Assembly: GCA_021825785.1 (NCBI GenBank) | Contig: JAKAGP010000002.1 | Coordinates: 1-20,550 of the forward strand | DNA from: Nitrospirota bacterium | GTDB lineage: Bacteria; Nitrospirota; Thermodesulfovibrionia; Thermodesulfovibrionales; JdFR-88 | Direction: 5' to 3' | Length of the DNA: 20,550 nt | Part shown: positions 7,872 to 15,093 of the stretch, one piece after another | Layout: each line of letters opens with the position of its first letter | How positions within the stretch are numbered: the first letter of the stretch is position 1 | The notes under the pieces: generated by a model | What the model was told of the DNA's origin: nothing | The model's input: only the letters and a program-made list of their open reading frames with translations | The model's database searches: none | Translations under genes and position numbers: made by a program

Positions 7872-9229
7872 GATACGTCCTCCCTCGCCGTTGTGCCGGC
7901 GGCCCCGTATCCCTGGGAAAGCCCATCGGGGCCTTTTTTTGCCGCCCTGCCAAGCAGGTATATGTCCACCACGGCCAGCGCCCCGTAACCCAGGGTGAAA
8001 GCGGTCAGAGAAGTCCAGACCTGCGCGGGGCTTACGGCGCCGGAGACGGCGTCTTTGGTCTTCAGGACCCCGTAAACGATCCATGGCTGTCTGCCCACTT
8101 CCGCAACGATCCAGCCAAGCTGGCCCGCTATGTAGGGCAGGGGTATGGCGTATAGCATTATCCTCAAAAAAGTGCGCCTGGCCTCAAGCCTCTTTCCCCT
8201 GGAATAGACAAAGGCAAAGACCGCCAGGATTATGAACAGAAAACCCAGTGCGATCATCGCCCTGAAACTGAGAAACGTGCTCATCACCGGCGGACGCAGG
8301 TCTTTTGGGATGTCCTTCAGTCCCGTTATGCTGGCCTTTGTAGAGCCAAAGGCCAGGAAGCTCAGAAGCCCCGGTATCTTCAGGGTGTCTATGTAGTTTC
8401 TCTCGTGCTTTACATCCGGAATACAGACCAGGCTGTAGGCGCAATCGTTCGTTGTCTTCCAGTTGGCCTCGATGGCGGCAAATTTGGATGGCTGTGTTTC
8501 GGCCACTTCTTTGGCGTGAAAGTCCCCTGCAAGCACCACAAGCAGGGATGCGGCAAGCCCGAAAGCCGCCCCGATCCTGAACGAGCGCCTGAAAAACTCC
8601 GTCTCGTTTTTCTTAAGCAGATGCCAGGCGGAGATTCCCATTACAAAGAAGGCCGCCACCACGTAGCCCGAAAGGACAGTGTGCAGGAACTTGAGCCATC
8701 CGTAACTGTTGGTGGCAACCGCAAGAAAATCGGTCATTTCGGCCCTGTTGTTCCTTAGAACGTATCCGCTCGGGTGCTGCATCCAGCCGTTGGCAAGCAG
8801 TATCCAGAGGGCTGAAAGGTTGGTGGCCAGGGCCACAAGCCAGATGGCTAAAGCATGCGTCTTTTTTGAGACCTTGTCCCATCCGAAGACCCAGAGACCA
8901 ATGAATGTCGACTCCAGGAAAAATGCCACAGTGGCCTCGATGGCAAGGGGGGCGCCAAAAATGTCTCCCACGTATCTGGAGTACGCCGACCAGTTCATGC
9001 CGAACTGGAACTCCATGGTAATGCCCGTTACCACCCCTAGGGCAAAATTGATAAGAAACAGCTTTCCCCAGAATTTCGCCATCCTCAGAAAGGTCTCCTC
9101 TCCGGTGGCCAGGTAGCGGGATTCCATCCAGGCAACGAGGATGGAGAGGCCGAGGGTGAGGGGGACAAAAATGAAATGAAACATGGCGGTGATCGCAAAC
9201 TGCAACCTGCTCAGGGCCAAAGTGTCCAT
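7868..9229 (-). CDS. cydA: Cytochrome bd ubiquinol oxidase subunit I
   Basis: A 453-residue heme-bearing subunit that oxidises quinol and reduces oxygen to water with high affinity. The ligands align with E. coli CydA. His18 (b595 ligand) is in AMFHFIF; Glu98 and Glu106 are in IEATVAFFLEST; His183 and Met325 (SFRAMIALG) are the b558 ligands. The quinol site has Lys249 and Glu254 (PSKFAAIEANW). The family motif GWIVAEVGRQPW is at 372-383. At 453 residues against about 520 in E. coli, it belongs to the short Q-loop type. A strong Shine-Dalgarno (GGAAAGGAGG, plus-strand 9239-9248) precedes the ATG. In this context it probably supports oxygen scavenging or microaerobic respiration. Confidence 0.97.
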   Translation of the reverse strand: MDTLALSRLQFAITAMFHFIFVPLTLGLSILVAWMESRYLATGEETFLRMAKFWGKLFLINFALGVVTGITMEFQFGMNWSAYSRYVGDIFGAPLAIEATVAFFLESTFIGLWVFGWDKVSKKTHALAIWLVALATNLSALWILLANGWMQHPSGYVLRNNRAEMTDFLAVATNSYGWLKFLHTVLSGYVVAAFFVMGISAWHLLKKNETEFFRRSFRIGAAFGLAASLLVVLAGDFHAKEVAETQPSKFAAIEANWKTTNDCAYSLVCIPDVKHERNYIDTLKIPGLLSFLAFGSTKASITGLKDIPKDLRPPVMSTFLSFRAMIALGFLFIILAVFAFVYSRGKRLEARRTFLRIMLYAIPLPYIAGQLGWIVAEVGRQPWIVYGVLKTKDAVSGAVSPAQVWTSLTAFTLGYGALAVVDIYLLGRAAKKGPDGLSQGYGAAGTTAREDVS

Positions 9230-9659
9230 TAAAAGACGCCTCCTTTCCTGTAAGGGGCCCGCATCCCTGCGGAAGGTGAAGATGGGGTACGCTCGCTTTC
9301 AATTATGAATAATGGGAATGAAGATCGGTCTTCCCTATTTAAAGTATACTCCCCGATTGGCGGCTGGGGTTGACCCATGGCACGGCTTGGACGGGGGCGT
9401 ATCGCCGCCAGGATTTTTTTCCGGGAAAGAAATATTGCCTTATTGCCCTAAATTCCTCTTTTTGCGAATTCTGTTATACTTGCAAATTACGATTGCAACT
9501 ATTGATCCGGGAGCACTTAAAATGTGCATCAAGCCGTAAAGGTCTTGGCGAACTTTTAATCGCTGCATTATTCCTTGCGTTTTTTTATCTTAATCGTCTA
9601 TGCCATGAAAATGTAATTTAAAAAAAATGGAGTGACCGAAATTGAAAGAGGAGGAGTAA
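9230..9659 (+). other. Divergent intergenic region between cydA and a lipoprotein gene
   Basis: About 430 nt without a convincing gene. It holds the cydA ribosome-binding site (9239-9248, minus) and the lipoprotein ribosome-binding site (GAGGAGG at about 9649-9655, plus). An extended -10 like element, TGTTATACT at 9472-9480, is the best plus-strand promoter candidate; it lacks a good -35 at 17 bp, and the start would give a leader of about 170 nt. AGTATACT near 9347-9354 is self-complementary and could act as a -10 on either strand. The stretch from about 9420 onward is more AT-rich than the flanking operons. I saw no FNR- or ArcA-like palindrome that I would defend. Confidence 0.4.
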
Positions 9660-10049
9660 ATGAGAGAAAGAAGCGCCTCACGGTTTTTAGTTGCCATTAC
9701 TGTCGTAAGTATATTGTTTTTGACTGGGTGTACTTCGGTCGGTAGTTTAGGCCTCGTTACAAAAACGATGGGGAACCCTGGTTCGCTGCTCAAGACTGCA
9801 CAGTCTTATAAAGAAATCGGTCCGGCTGAAGGCAGCTCCTGTCGTTTCTTCGTCCTTGGTGTAGTTCCATTTGGAAATTCTACATTCTCAAAGGCAGTTG
9901 ATGAGGCCTTAAAAAAATCAGGCGGCGACGCATTACTAAATGTTACGGTTTCAAGCAGTCTCTATGGGTTATTACCGATCTATAATATTTTGAGTTTTAC
10001 ATGCACAGATGTGCAAGGAGTTGCGATTAAGTTTGGAGGAAAAAAATAG
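9660..10049 (+). CDS. Small outer-membrane lipoprotein, resembling TRL-like proteins
   Basis: A 129-residue lipoprotein precursor. The signal sequence (RFLVAITVVSILFLTGC) ends in a clear lipobox L-T-G-C with lipidated Cys24. The mature part has a weakly conserved domain: SCRFFVLGVVPFGNSTFSKA, then GGDALLNVTV and a C-terminal TCTDVQGVAIKF. This pattern of FGN, a helix, GDALLNV and a terminal VxGxAIKF resembles small TRL-like (Pfam TRL) or related bacterial lipoproteins of unknown function, but I assign it only tentatively. The Shine-Dalgarno is strong (GAGGAGGAG just upstream). Codon use is more AT-rich (TTA, ATT, AAA) than in adjacent cydA or the acyl-CoA synthetase, hinting at a separate origin. 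Monocistronic by context. Confidence 0.8.
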   Translation: MRERSASRFLVAITVVSILFLTGCTSVGSLGLVTKTMGNPGSLLKTAQSYKEIGPAEGSSCRFFVLGVVPFGNSTFSKAVDEALKKSGGDALLNVTVSSSLYGLLPIYNILSFTCTDVQGVAIKFGGKK

Positions 10050-10202
10050 AAGAATCTAAAAGGGGAGCATTATTCTTAAGGTTCTATTTAATTGTTGTCT
10101 GTGCAAAGGAGTTCGATGGAAGCTCAACCGCAGGTGAAATATTGCAGGGCGGCCCGAACGGGAAATAAAAGATCGTGTTGCTAAGGGGAATCCTTCCGAA
10201 AA

Positions 10203-10254
10203 GCGGGAATGATTCCGCCCGATTTTTATTAATAAATAAAATTCCGGCCGGAAT
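10203..10254. terminator. Candidate back-to-back terminators between convergent genes
   Basis: Two short hairpins lie between the convergent lipoprotein and dehydrogenase genes. On the minus strand the perfect 14-nt palindrome ATTCCGGCCGGAAT (10241-10254) can fold as a 5-bp stem with a GGCC loop and is followed by the U-rich TTTATTTATT, suiting termination of the dehydrogenase transcript. On the plus strand an imperfect GC-rich hairpin (about 10203-10221; outer CGGG/CCCG or inner GGAA/TTCC) is followed by ATTTTTATT, suiting the lipoprotein transcript. Both stems are short, so this is a moderate call. Confidence 0.4.
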
Positions 10255-10289
10255 GACAACAAGGCAATGTTGCCATACTTATAGCCGTG

Positions 10290-11351
10290 TTAGTAGCTGA
10301 TCCTTAGAACCTTTGCTCCCCGGATCTTTCCCTGTTTTATCTCCAGCAGCGCCTTGTTGGCCTCTTCCAGCGGGTATTCCTGTATCTCGGGCTCCAAATG
10401 CATTTGGGCCGCCAAGGGCAAAAACTCCTCAAAATCCCTTCTGGTCACATTGGCAACGCTCTTTATCTCCTTTTCCATCCAGAGGTCGCGGGTGTAATCG
10501 ATAGAGAGGAGAGAAGCCTTGTCCGAGTCCACTTTTCTTATGGCGTTGATGACGAGCCTGCCGCCTTTTTCCAGGTTTTTTAAAGCCTCCGCCACGGGTT
10601 TCCAGGCAGGGGTGGTGTCTATTATCGCGCTCAGCTTTTCCGGAGACCTTTCTTCAGTTCCGCCTGACCAGTAAGCGCCCCTTTCCATCGCGAAAGCCTG
10701 CTCGGCCCTGCTTCGCGCGAAAACGAAGACTTTCGAAGCCGGATATTTATGGAGGATCATCGCCAGGACAAGATGCCCGGCCCCGCCGAAACCGGTCAGT
10801 CCGACGCTCTGGCCGTCCTTTATGCCAGCAAGCTTGAACGAGCGGTAGCCTACGGTGCCCGCGCAAAGCAGCGGGGCGGCCTGGGAATCCGAAAACGCCT
10901 CGGGTATGGGATAGGCAAAGTCTTCCGGGACGACGGTATATTCCGCATAACCGCCGTTTGCGTCTCTGCCCGTCGCCTTGAACCCATCGCACAGGTTTTC
11001 CCTGCCTTCAAGGCAGAAGCCGCACTTGCCGCAGGCGGAATTTATCCACCCTATGCCCACCCTGTCTCCAATTCTGAATTTTTTCTTTTTCTCTTTCTCT
11101 TCCTCTTTCTTTTTCGCGCCGGGGCCCAGTTCCTCCACTCTGCCCACTATCTGATGACCCGGAATTAGAGGGTACAGCGACGGCGGCGTTCTGCCTTCTA
11201 TCACGTCCAGATCGGTATGGCAGACCCCGCAGCGGGAAATCCTTACGAGTATCTGGTTTCCTTCAGGAATAGGTCTCCGGACATCGGCCGGTTCAAGAGG
11301 GGGAGGATCGGATCCAAGATCGGAAATCTTTCTCAATAGCATGGCTTTCAT
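10290..11351 (-). CDS. Zinc-dependent alcohol dehydrogenase (MDR superfamily) with a Lys/Glu insertion
   Basis: A 353-residue medium-chain NAD(P)-dependent alcohol/aldehyde oxidoreductase. Catalytic zinc ligands are Cys41 (RCGVCHTDLD) and His66 (PGHQIVGRV), with GHQ rather than GHE as in AdhA/propanol-preferring relatives. Structural zinc cysteines are at 107, 110, 113 and 121 (CGKCGFCLEGRENLC). The Rossmann motif is LTGFGGAGHLV, a GxGxxG variant. Between ELGPGA and FRIGDRVG the usual few residues are replaced by about 12 consecutive Lys/Glu (80-91), encoded by a homopurine tract. Start ATG 11351 has a modest AAAGG upstream; Met4 is an alternative. It stands alone between convergent and divergent genes, so the physiological substrate is not indicated. 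Confidence 0.93.
   Translation of the reverse strand: MKAMLLRKISDLGSDPPPLEPADVRRPIPEGNQILVRISRCGVCHTDLDVIEGRTPPSLYPLIPGHQIVGRVEELGPGAKKKEEEKEKKKKFRIGDRVGIGWINSACGKCGFCLEGRENLCDGFKATGRDANGGYAEYTVVPEDFAYPIPEAFSDSQAAPLLCAGTVGYRSFKLAGIKDGQSVGLTGFGGAGHLVLAMILHKYPASKVFVFARSRAEQAFAMERGAYWSGGTEERSPEKLSAIIDTTPAWKPVAEALKNLEKGGRLVINAIRKVDSDKASLLSIDYTRDLWMEKEIKSVANVTRRDFEEFLPLAAQMHLEPEIQEYPLEEANKALLEIKQGKIRGAKVLRISY
11079..11115 (-). repeat. Homopurine low-complexity tract inside the alcohol dehydrogenase
   Basis: The plus strand carries an uninterrupted pyrimidine run of 37 nt made of imperfect CTTTTT/CTCTTT units, partly mirror-symmetric with CTTTTTC at both ends. The coding strand is therefore all purine and encodes the Lys/Glu stretch in a loop between the GroES-like strands. 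The unit length keeps the reading frame when copies are gained or lost. Confidence 0.75.
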
Positions 11352-11722
11352 TATTAGTGACCTTTTTTTTAAATCCCTGTGGGTTTCGAATGTGTGGATT
11401 TTATTAATTTATTCAGATTCGCTCGCTTGCTCGCTTTCCATTTTAAAATGATAGCCGATTGCCGGGCGGATTTAAAATAAAACTAAGGGATAGGCTTGTT
11501 TATGAATTGTAGCGGACTCGCGCATAATTCAGTATATGGTCCGTAAAGGCCAGGAGATCATCGAGACGGCGCTCAATGCTCTCAATTTAAAACTACATCC
11601 ATTGGCTATTCTATCAGGAAACAGCCCCGGATTAAAAGAAGCCGTCCCTATCCATGGACAGGTGCGCCATGGCATTGCATTGTGCTTGAAAACCCCGCGC
11701 CACCTGATAGAATTTTTCTAAC
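11352..11722. other. Intergenic region between divergent dehydrogenase and acyl-CoA synthetase
   Basis: About 370 nt. It contains a perfect 12-nt palindrome CATTTTAAAATG (11439-11450), a short tandem GCTCGCTTGCTCGCTT (11421-11436) and AT-rich stretches (11398-11412) that could hold the dehydrogenase promoter. An open frame at 11536-11721 (61 codons) ends one base before the synthetase ATG. It has no Shine-Dalgarno and no family I recognise, so I do not call it a gene. The synthetase ATG likewise lacks a strong Shine-Dalgarno. Confidence 0.35.
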
Positions 11723-14425
11723 ATGATAAACATGGCCAACCATAACCCGGAAATCGTGGACGTGGTGCTGCGGACGGGGCAGAGGCTAAGGGTGAGGCCC
11801 ATACGCCCGGATGACAGAAGCCGGATAGAGGGGCTTTTCTACCGCCTTAGCGAATGGACGCGGTACCTGCGTTTCGGATACACGAAAAAGCAGATAACCG
11901 ATGCGGAGCTGGGCTATTACACGGAGATGGACCCTCCCCGGAAATACGCCTATGTGGCGACCATGGGCGAGGGGGAGAAGGAACGCATAGTGGCCGTGGG
12001 GCGGTGGTTCCTGATGGCGGGCGGCAAGACCGCGGAGGTCGCCTTTGTCGTGGAAGACAACATACAGGTGCGGGGCATAGGGACCGCCCTTCTGGAGCAG
12101 CTGGCCGCCAGCGCCGCGCACTACAAGATAAACCGTTTTGTCGCGCGCGTGATACCGGAAAACAGCCGCATGATAGAGGTGTTCGAGGAAAGCGGTTTCA
12201 AGTTCCAGAAGGTCTTTGACGAGGGGACCTACGAGTATTCGATTGACCTGAGGGAACAGGCGGAATTTTCAAAAAGGCAGGCATACAGGGAGCACATAGC
12301 GCGCTCCGCGGGGGTAAAAAAACTGCTCTACCCGCGCACTGTTGCGGTCATCGGCGCCTCCAGGAACCCCCGGAACGTAGGGGGGGCCATCTTCAGAAAT
12401 TTTTTAAGGAGCTCCTTCAAGGGCACGGTGTTTCCGGTAAACCCCAATGCCGCCTCCATTGACGGGGTGCTCTCATACCCCTCGGTGCTGGATGTGCCGG
12501 GAGACATCGACCTTGCGGTGATAGTGGTGCCGTCGCCCATGGTGCTGGACGTTGTGGAGGAATGCGGCAAAAGGGGCATATGGGGCCTTGTCATCATATC
12601 GGCCGGGTTTGGCGAGGCGGGGGGCGAGGGCAGACAGAGGGAAAAAAAGCTGCTGGAAAAAGTCCTTTCCTACGGTATGAGGGTTATAGGGCCAAACTGC
12701 CTTGGCATACTCAACTGCCATCCGGATGTTAGCCTTAACGCGACCTTCTCCCCGAACATGCCTCCATGCGGCAGGATAAGCATCGGCTCCCAGAGCGGCG
12801 CACTGGGGCTTGCGCTGCTCGATTACGCCAAGAGCATGTCGCTTGGCATAAGCTCCTTTGTGAGCATCGGCAACCGCATGGACATATCCAGCAACGACCT
12901 GCTTGAGTTCTGGGAGGACGATGAGAACACGGACATCATAGCGCTCTACATGGAGTCCTTCGGGAACCCGAGGAAATTCAGCCGCATCGCTCGCAGGGTG
13001 TCCAGGAAGAAGCCGGTAGTGGCGGTAAAGGGCGGCAAATCGGAAGTGGGCGCAAGGGCGGCAACTTCTCACACGGGCGCGCTTGCCGCGGCTGAAGTGG
13101 CCGTGGAGGCCATGTTCAGGCAGGCGGGGGTCATACGCGTGGACAAGATAGAGGAGATGTTCAACATTACGAAGCTGCTTTCGAACCAGCCGCTGCCCAG
13201 GGGGCCCAATGTGGGCATTCTGACAAACGCCGGAGGCCCGGGTGTGCTTGCGGCCGACGCCTGCGAGGACTGGGGGCTGAAGGTCCCCGCGCTGTCCGCC
13301 CCCACGCTTGAGCGGTTAAGGGAATTCCTGCCCGAGGCGGCCTCCCTTGGAAACCCTGTGGACATGATAGCTTCCGCTCCGGCCGAATCTTTCAAAAAGT
13401 CTATGGAGGCGATGCTTGATGACCCGGCCATCGATGCTCTGGTGGTCATTTATATCCCCCCGCTCGTAACGCGCCCGGAGGAAGTGGCAAAGTCGGTGCG
13501 CGATGCCATGAACGGCTACCAGGGGCAAAAGCCCGTGATCGCCTGCTTCATGACGATGGGAGAGATGGTAAACCTTGAATTGGCTTCGGGCAGGTATGTC
13601 CCTTCGTACATATTCCCCGAAGATGCGATAGAGGCGCTGGCGAGGGCCTACCATTACTCCAGGTTCCTGAGCACGGAAGAGGGAAGGGTGCCCAAGTTCC
13701 CGGACATTAAGGATGAAGATGCTGGCAGACTCATCTCCGGCGCCGCCAAAAGGCTGGAGGCCTCCGGGGCAACCAGCGGCTGGCTCATGCCGGAGGAGGG
13801 CTCCGCCCTGCTTGGTCATTACGGCATACCCGCGGCCAGGATGGAGGTGGCCTTAACCGCGGAAGAGGCGGCAAGGAAGGCGGCGGAAGCCGGCTTCCCC
13901 GTTGTCCTGAAGCTCCGCTCCTCTACCGTGATCCATAAAACGGACGTAAACGGCGTGGCCCTGGACCTGCGCTCGGAAGAAGAAGTGAGGCAAAATTTTA
14001 ATGCCATGAAGGAAAAATTGGGTGACCGCATGGAAGGGGCGGTGCTACAGCCCATGCTCTACGGCGGCCAGGAGGTGATACTGGGGATGACGTTCGATCC
14101 CACTTTCGGGCCCCTTGTTATGGTTGGGCTTGGCGGCATACAGGTGGAGCTGATGAAGGATGTATCTTTTTCTCTTCACCCTCTTACCGGACTGGACCCT
14201 GAAAAGATGCTGGCGGGGCTCAAGAGCCTGCCGCTGCTTAAAGGCTGGCGGGGGCGGCCGCCCAGGGACATGAAGGCGCTTGTCGAGGTGATACTGCGGT
14301 TCTCCGTGCTTATAGAGGATTTTCCCGAGATAAGGCAGATGGAGATAAACCCGCTCCTGGTATTCGATGAGGGCAAAGGCGTTTCCGCCGTGGATTCAAG
14401 AATTTACATTGAGAGCTTGACCTGA
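11723..14425 (+). CDS. GNAT acetyltransferase fused to ADP-forming acyl-CoA synthetase (Pat/Acd-like)
   Basis: A 900-residue multidomain protein. An N-terminal GNAT domain (about 20-175) has the acetyl-CoA loop QVRGIGTALL (115-124). It is followed by a CoA-binding Rossmann domain (about 200-300, VAVIGASRNPRNVGGAI), succinyl-CoA ligase-like domains (about 315-650) and a C-terminal ATP-grasp domain (about 690-895; PVVLKLRSSTVIHKTDVNGV, GGQEVILGM, QMEINPLLV). E. coli PatZ has GNAT at the C-terminus; here it is N-terminal, an order seen in other bacteria. His450 in ATSHTGAL matches the phospho-histidine of active ADP-forming synthetases, so the ligase may be catalytic and not merely regulatory. 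Likely roles are lysine acetylation of metabolic enzymes and/or acetyl-CoA to acetate plus ATP. ATG 11732 is an alternative start. Confidence 0.92.
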   Translation: MINMANHNPEIVDVVLRTGQRLRVRPIRPDDRSRIEGLFYRLSEWTRYLRFGYTKKQITDAELGYYTEMDPPRKYAYVATMGEGEKERIVAVGRWFLMAGGKTAEVAFVVEDNIQVRGIGTALLEQLAASAAHYKINRFVARVIPENSRMIEVFEESGFKFQKVFDEGTYEYSIDLREQAEFSKRQAYREHIARSAGVKKLLYPRTVAVIGASRNPRNVGGAIFRNFLRSSFKGTVFPVNPNAASIDGVLSYPSVLDVPGDIDLAVIVVPSPMVLDVVEECGKRGIWGLVIISAGFGEAGGEGRQREKKLLEKVLSYGMRVIGPNCLGILNCHPDVSLNATFSPNMPPCGRISIGSQSGALGLALLDYAKSMSLGISSFVSIGNRMDISSNDLLEFWEDDENTDIIALYMESFGNPRKFSRIARRVSRKKPVVAVKGGKSEVGARAATSHTGALAAAEVAVEAMFRQAGVIRVDKIEEMFNITKLLSNQPLPRGPNVGILTNAGGPGVLAADACEDWGLKVPALSAPTLERLREFLPEAASLGNPVDMIASAPAESFKKSMEAMLDDPAIDALVVIYIPPLVTRPEEVAKSVRDAMNGYQGQKPVIACFMTMGEMVNLELASGRYVPSYIFPEDAIEALARAYHYSRFLSTEEGRVPKFPDIKDEDAGRLISGAAKRLEASGATSGWLMPEEGSALLGHYGIPAARMEVALTAEEAARKAAEAGFPVVLKLRSSTVIHKTDVNGVALDLRSEEEVRQNFNAMKEKLGDRMEGAVLQPMLYGGQEVILGMTFDPTFGPLVMVGLGGIQVELMKDVSFSLHPLTGLDPEKMLAGLKSLPLLKGWRGRPPRDMKALVEVILRFSVLIEDFPEIRQMEINPLLVFDEGKGVSAVDSRIYIESLT

Positions 14426-14449
14426 TATACAGGCGCCTTTTGATTCTTC

Positions 14450-14785
14450 TTATGTTGTTTTTCTAATTGCCCGCCGCAGCGTCTCAACCGAAGGCACATT
14501 TGCGAGTCTTCCAGACTCGTCACTGAACATCCTTCATGAAAAGCCGGCCCTCTCCTGCGGCTGCAACTGCTCCCCGTTTATGAGCACGGAGGGAGAGCCG
14601 GTCAGCCCCAGCGCAAGCGCCTTCTCATTGTCTATAGAGTGGAATTCCACCTCCGACCGGGCCTCCTCAAGGGCAAGCGCCCGCCGGATATTTTCGCGCA
14701 GGGCCTCTTCCGAACCGCACCCCGGAGAAACATAACAGTCAATTCTCATTTTGATTATTCTCATTGTTTTTATTTTTTTGGGCAT
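14450..14785 (-). CDS. Thioredoxin-fold selenoprotein (UGA-encoded Sec84), 111 residues
   Basis: The frame from ATG 14785 hits UGA at 14536-14534 after 83 codons. It continues for 27 more codons to TAA at 14450-14452. The product has a thioredoxin-like N-half (RIDCYVSPGCGSEEALRENI), the cis-Pro region GSPSVLINGEQLQP, then AGFS-Sec-RMF and a C-terminal helix ANVPSVETLRRAIRK. Short thioredoxin-fold proteins I know share G-[FL]-S-C-R-x-[YF] followed by a VPSxExLxxA helix, so UGA sits at the conserved Cys. A SECIS-like hairpin follows at the right distance. With readthrough the gene ends 24 nt from the convergent synthetase stop. Other Cys are at 17 and 23. The start is uncertain (ATG 14785, 14764 or 14749; none has a good Shine-Dalgarno). 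Likely a redox protein; substrate unknown. Confidence 0.82.
14503..14519 (-). promoter_or_regulatory. bSECIS-like hairpin for the thioredoxin-fold selenoprotein
   Basis: On the minus strand CGAGTCTGGAAGACTCG forms a perfect 7-bp stem with a GGA triloop (or 6 bp with loop UGGAA). The loop begins 21 nt after the UGA, within the 16-37 nt window described for bacterial SECIS elements, and has G at the loop start as required. The hairpin lies inside coding sequence and has no U-tract, so it is not a terminator. Confidence 0.75.
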
Positions 14786-15093
14786 CAGCCCGCTTTGTGA
14801 GGAAAAAACCCCTTAATGATTTAAGGTAAGGTAATTCGCTTCTCTGATTATACAGGAAATCAAGACCGCAATGAAGCCGAATTATGCCTGCTTTAACACT
14901 TGTGTTAAATCCGAATTAAGTGCGAAAGCCGATCCTGTTCCCCCCTCTTTTTTAAAACCGCATCTGTTTTTTTAACCAACTTCCGGGATTAATCAAAGTT
15001 TCACGTAATCGAAACTTTCCTGTAACAGTAGGCGATTATCATATCCCAAGATTTTTAAATTAAAAATATTTTCAGAAGGGAAAGGAGTAAGAG
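14786..15093. promoter_or_regulatory. Divergent control region with two strong inverted repeats upstream of the porin
   Basis: About 308 nt between the divergent selenoprotein and porin genes. It contains TTTAACACTTGTGTTAAA (14892-14909), a perfect palindrome with 8-bp arms and a 2-bp centre, typical of a dimeric repressor or activator operator. A second inverted repeat, AAAGTTTC / GAAACTTT (14995-15002 and 15011-15018), has an 8-nt spacer and lies about 75 nt before the porin start. A possible -10 (TATCAT, 15037-15042) has no good -35. The porin Shine-Dalgarno GGAAAGGAG precedes ATG 15094. I do not recognise the cognate regulator. Confidence 0.5.

Noticed and set aside
7872..8084. A 71-residue N-terminal extension of CydB
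   Set aside because: It lies inside cydA in another frame, is Arg/Gly-rich and hydrophilic, and the canonical CydB N-terminus begins at ATG 7871 with an ATGA overlap.
9312..9621. Two overlapping plus-strand open frames upstream of the lipoprotein
   Set aside because: No Shine-Dalgarno, no recognisable domain, and low-complexity translation; more likely leader or promoter sequence.
11421..11436. GCTCGCTTGCTCGCTT tandem as a regulatory iteron
   Set aside because: Only two short units, no further copies nearby, and not in a clear position relative to a promoter.
11536..11721. A 61-codon open frame directly before the acyl-CoA synthetase
   Set aside because: No Shine-Dalgarno, stops bracket it closely upstream, and the translation resembles no family I know. 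Conservation in relatives would be needed.
14503..14519. The hairpin as a terminator of the convergent acyl-CoA synthetase gene
   Set aside because: It is not followed by a U-tract on either strand and lies within the readthrough coding region at the distance expected of a SECIS element.
14534..14536. Treating this stop as a true C-terminus or as a pseudogene mutation of the thioredoxin-fold gene
   Set aside because: The same frame continues with family-like residues to a proper TAA, a SECIS-like hairpin follows, and a second gene in the window shows the same arrangement. Chance mutation would not explain both.
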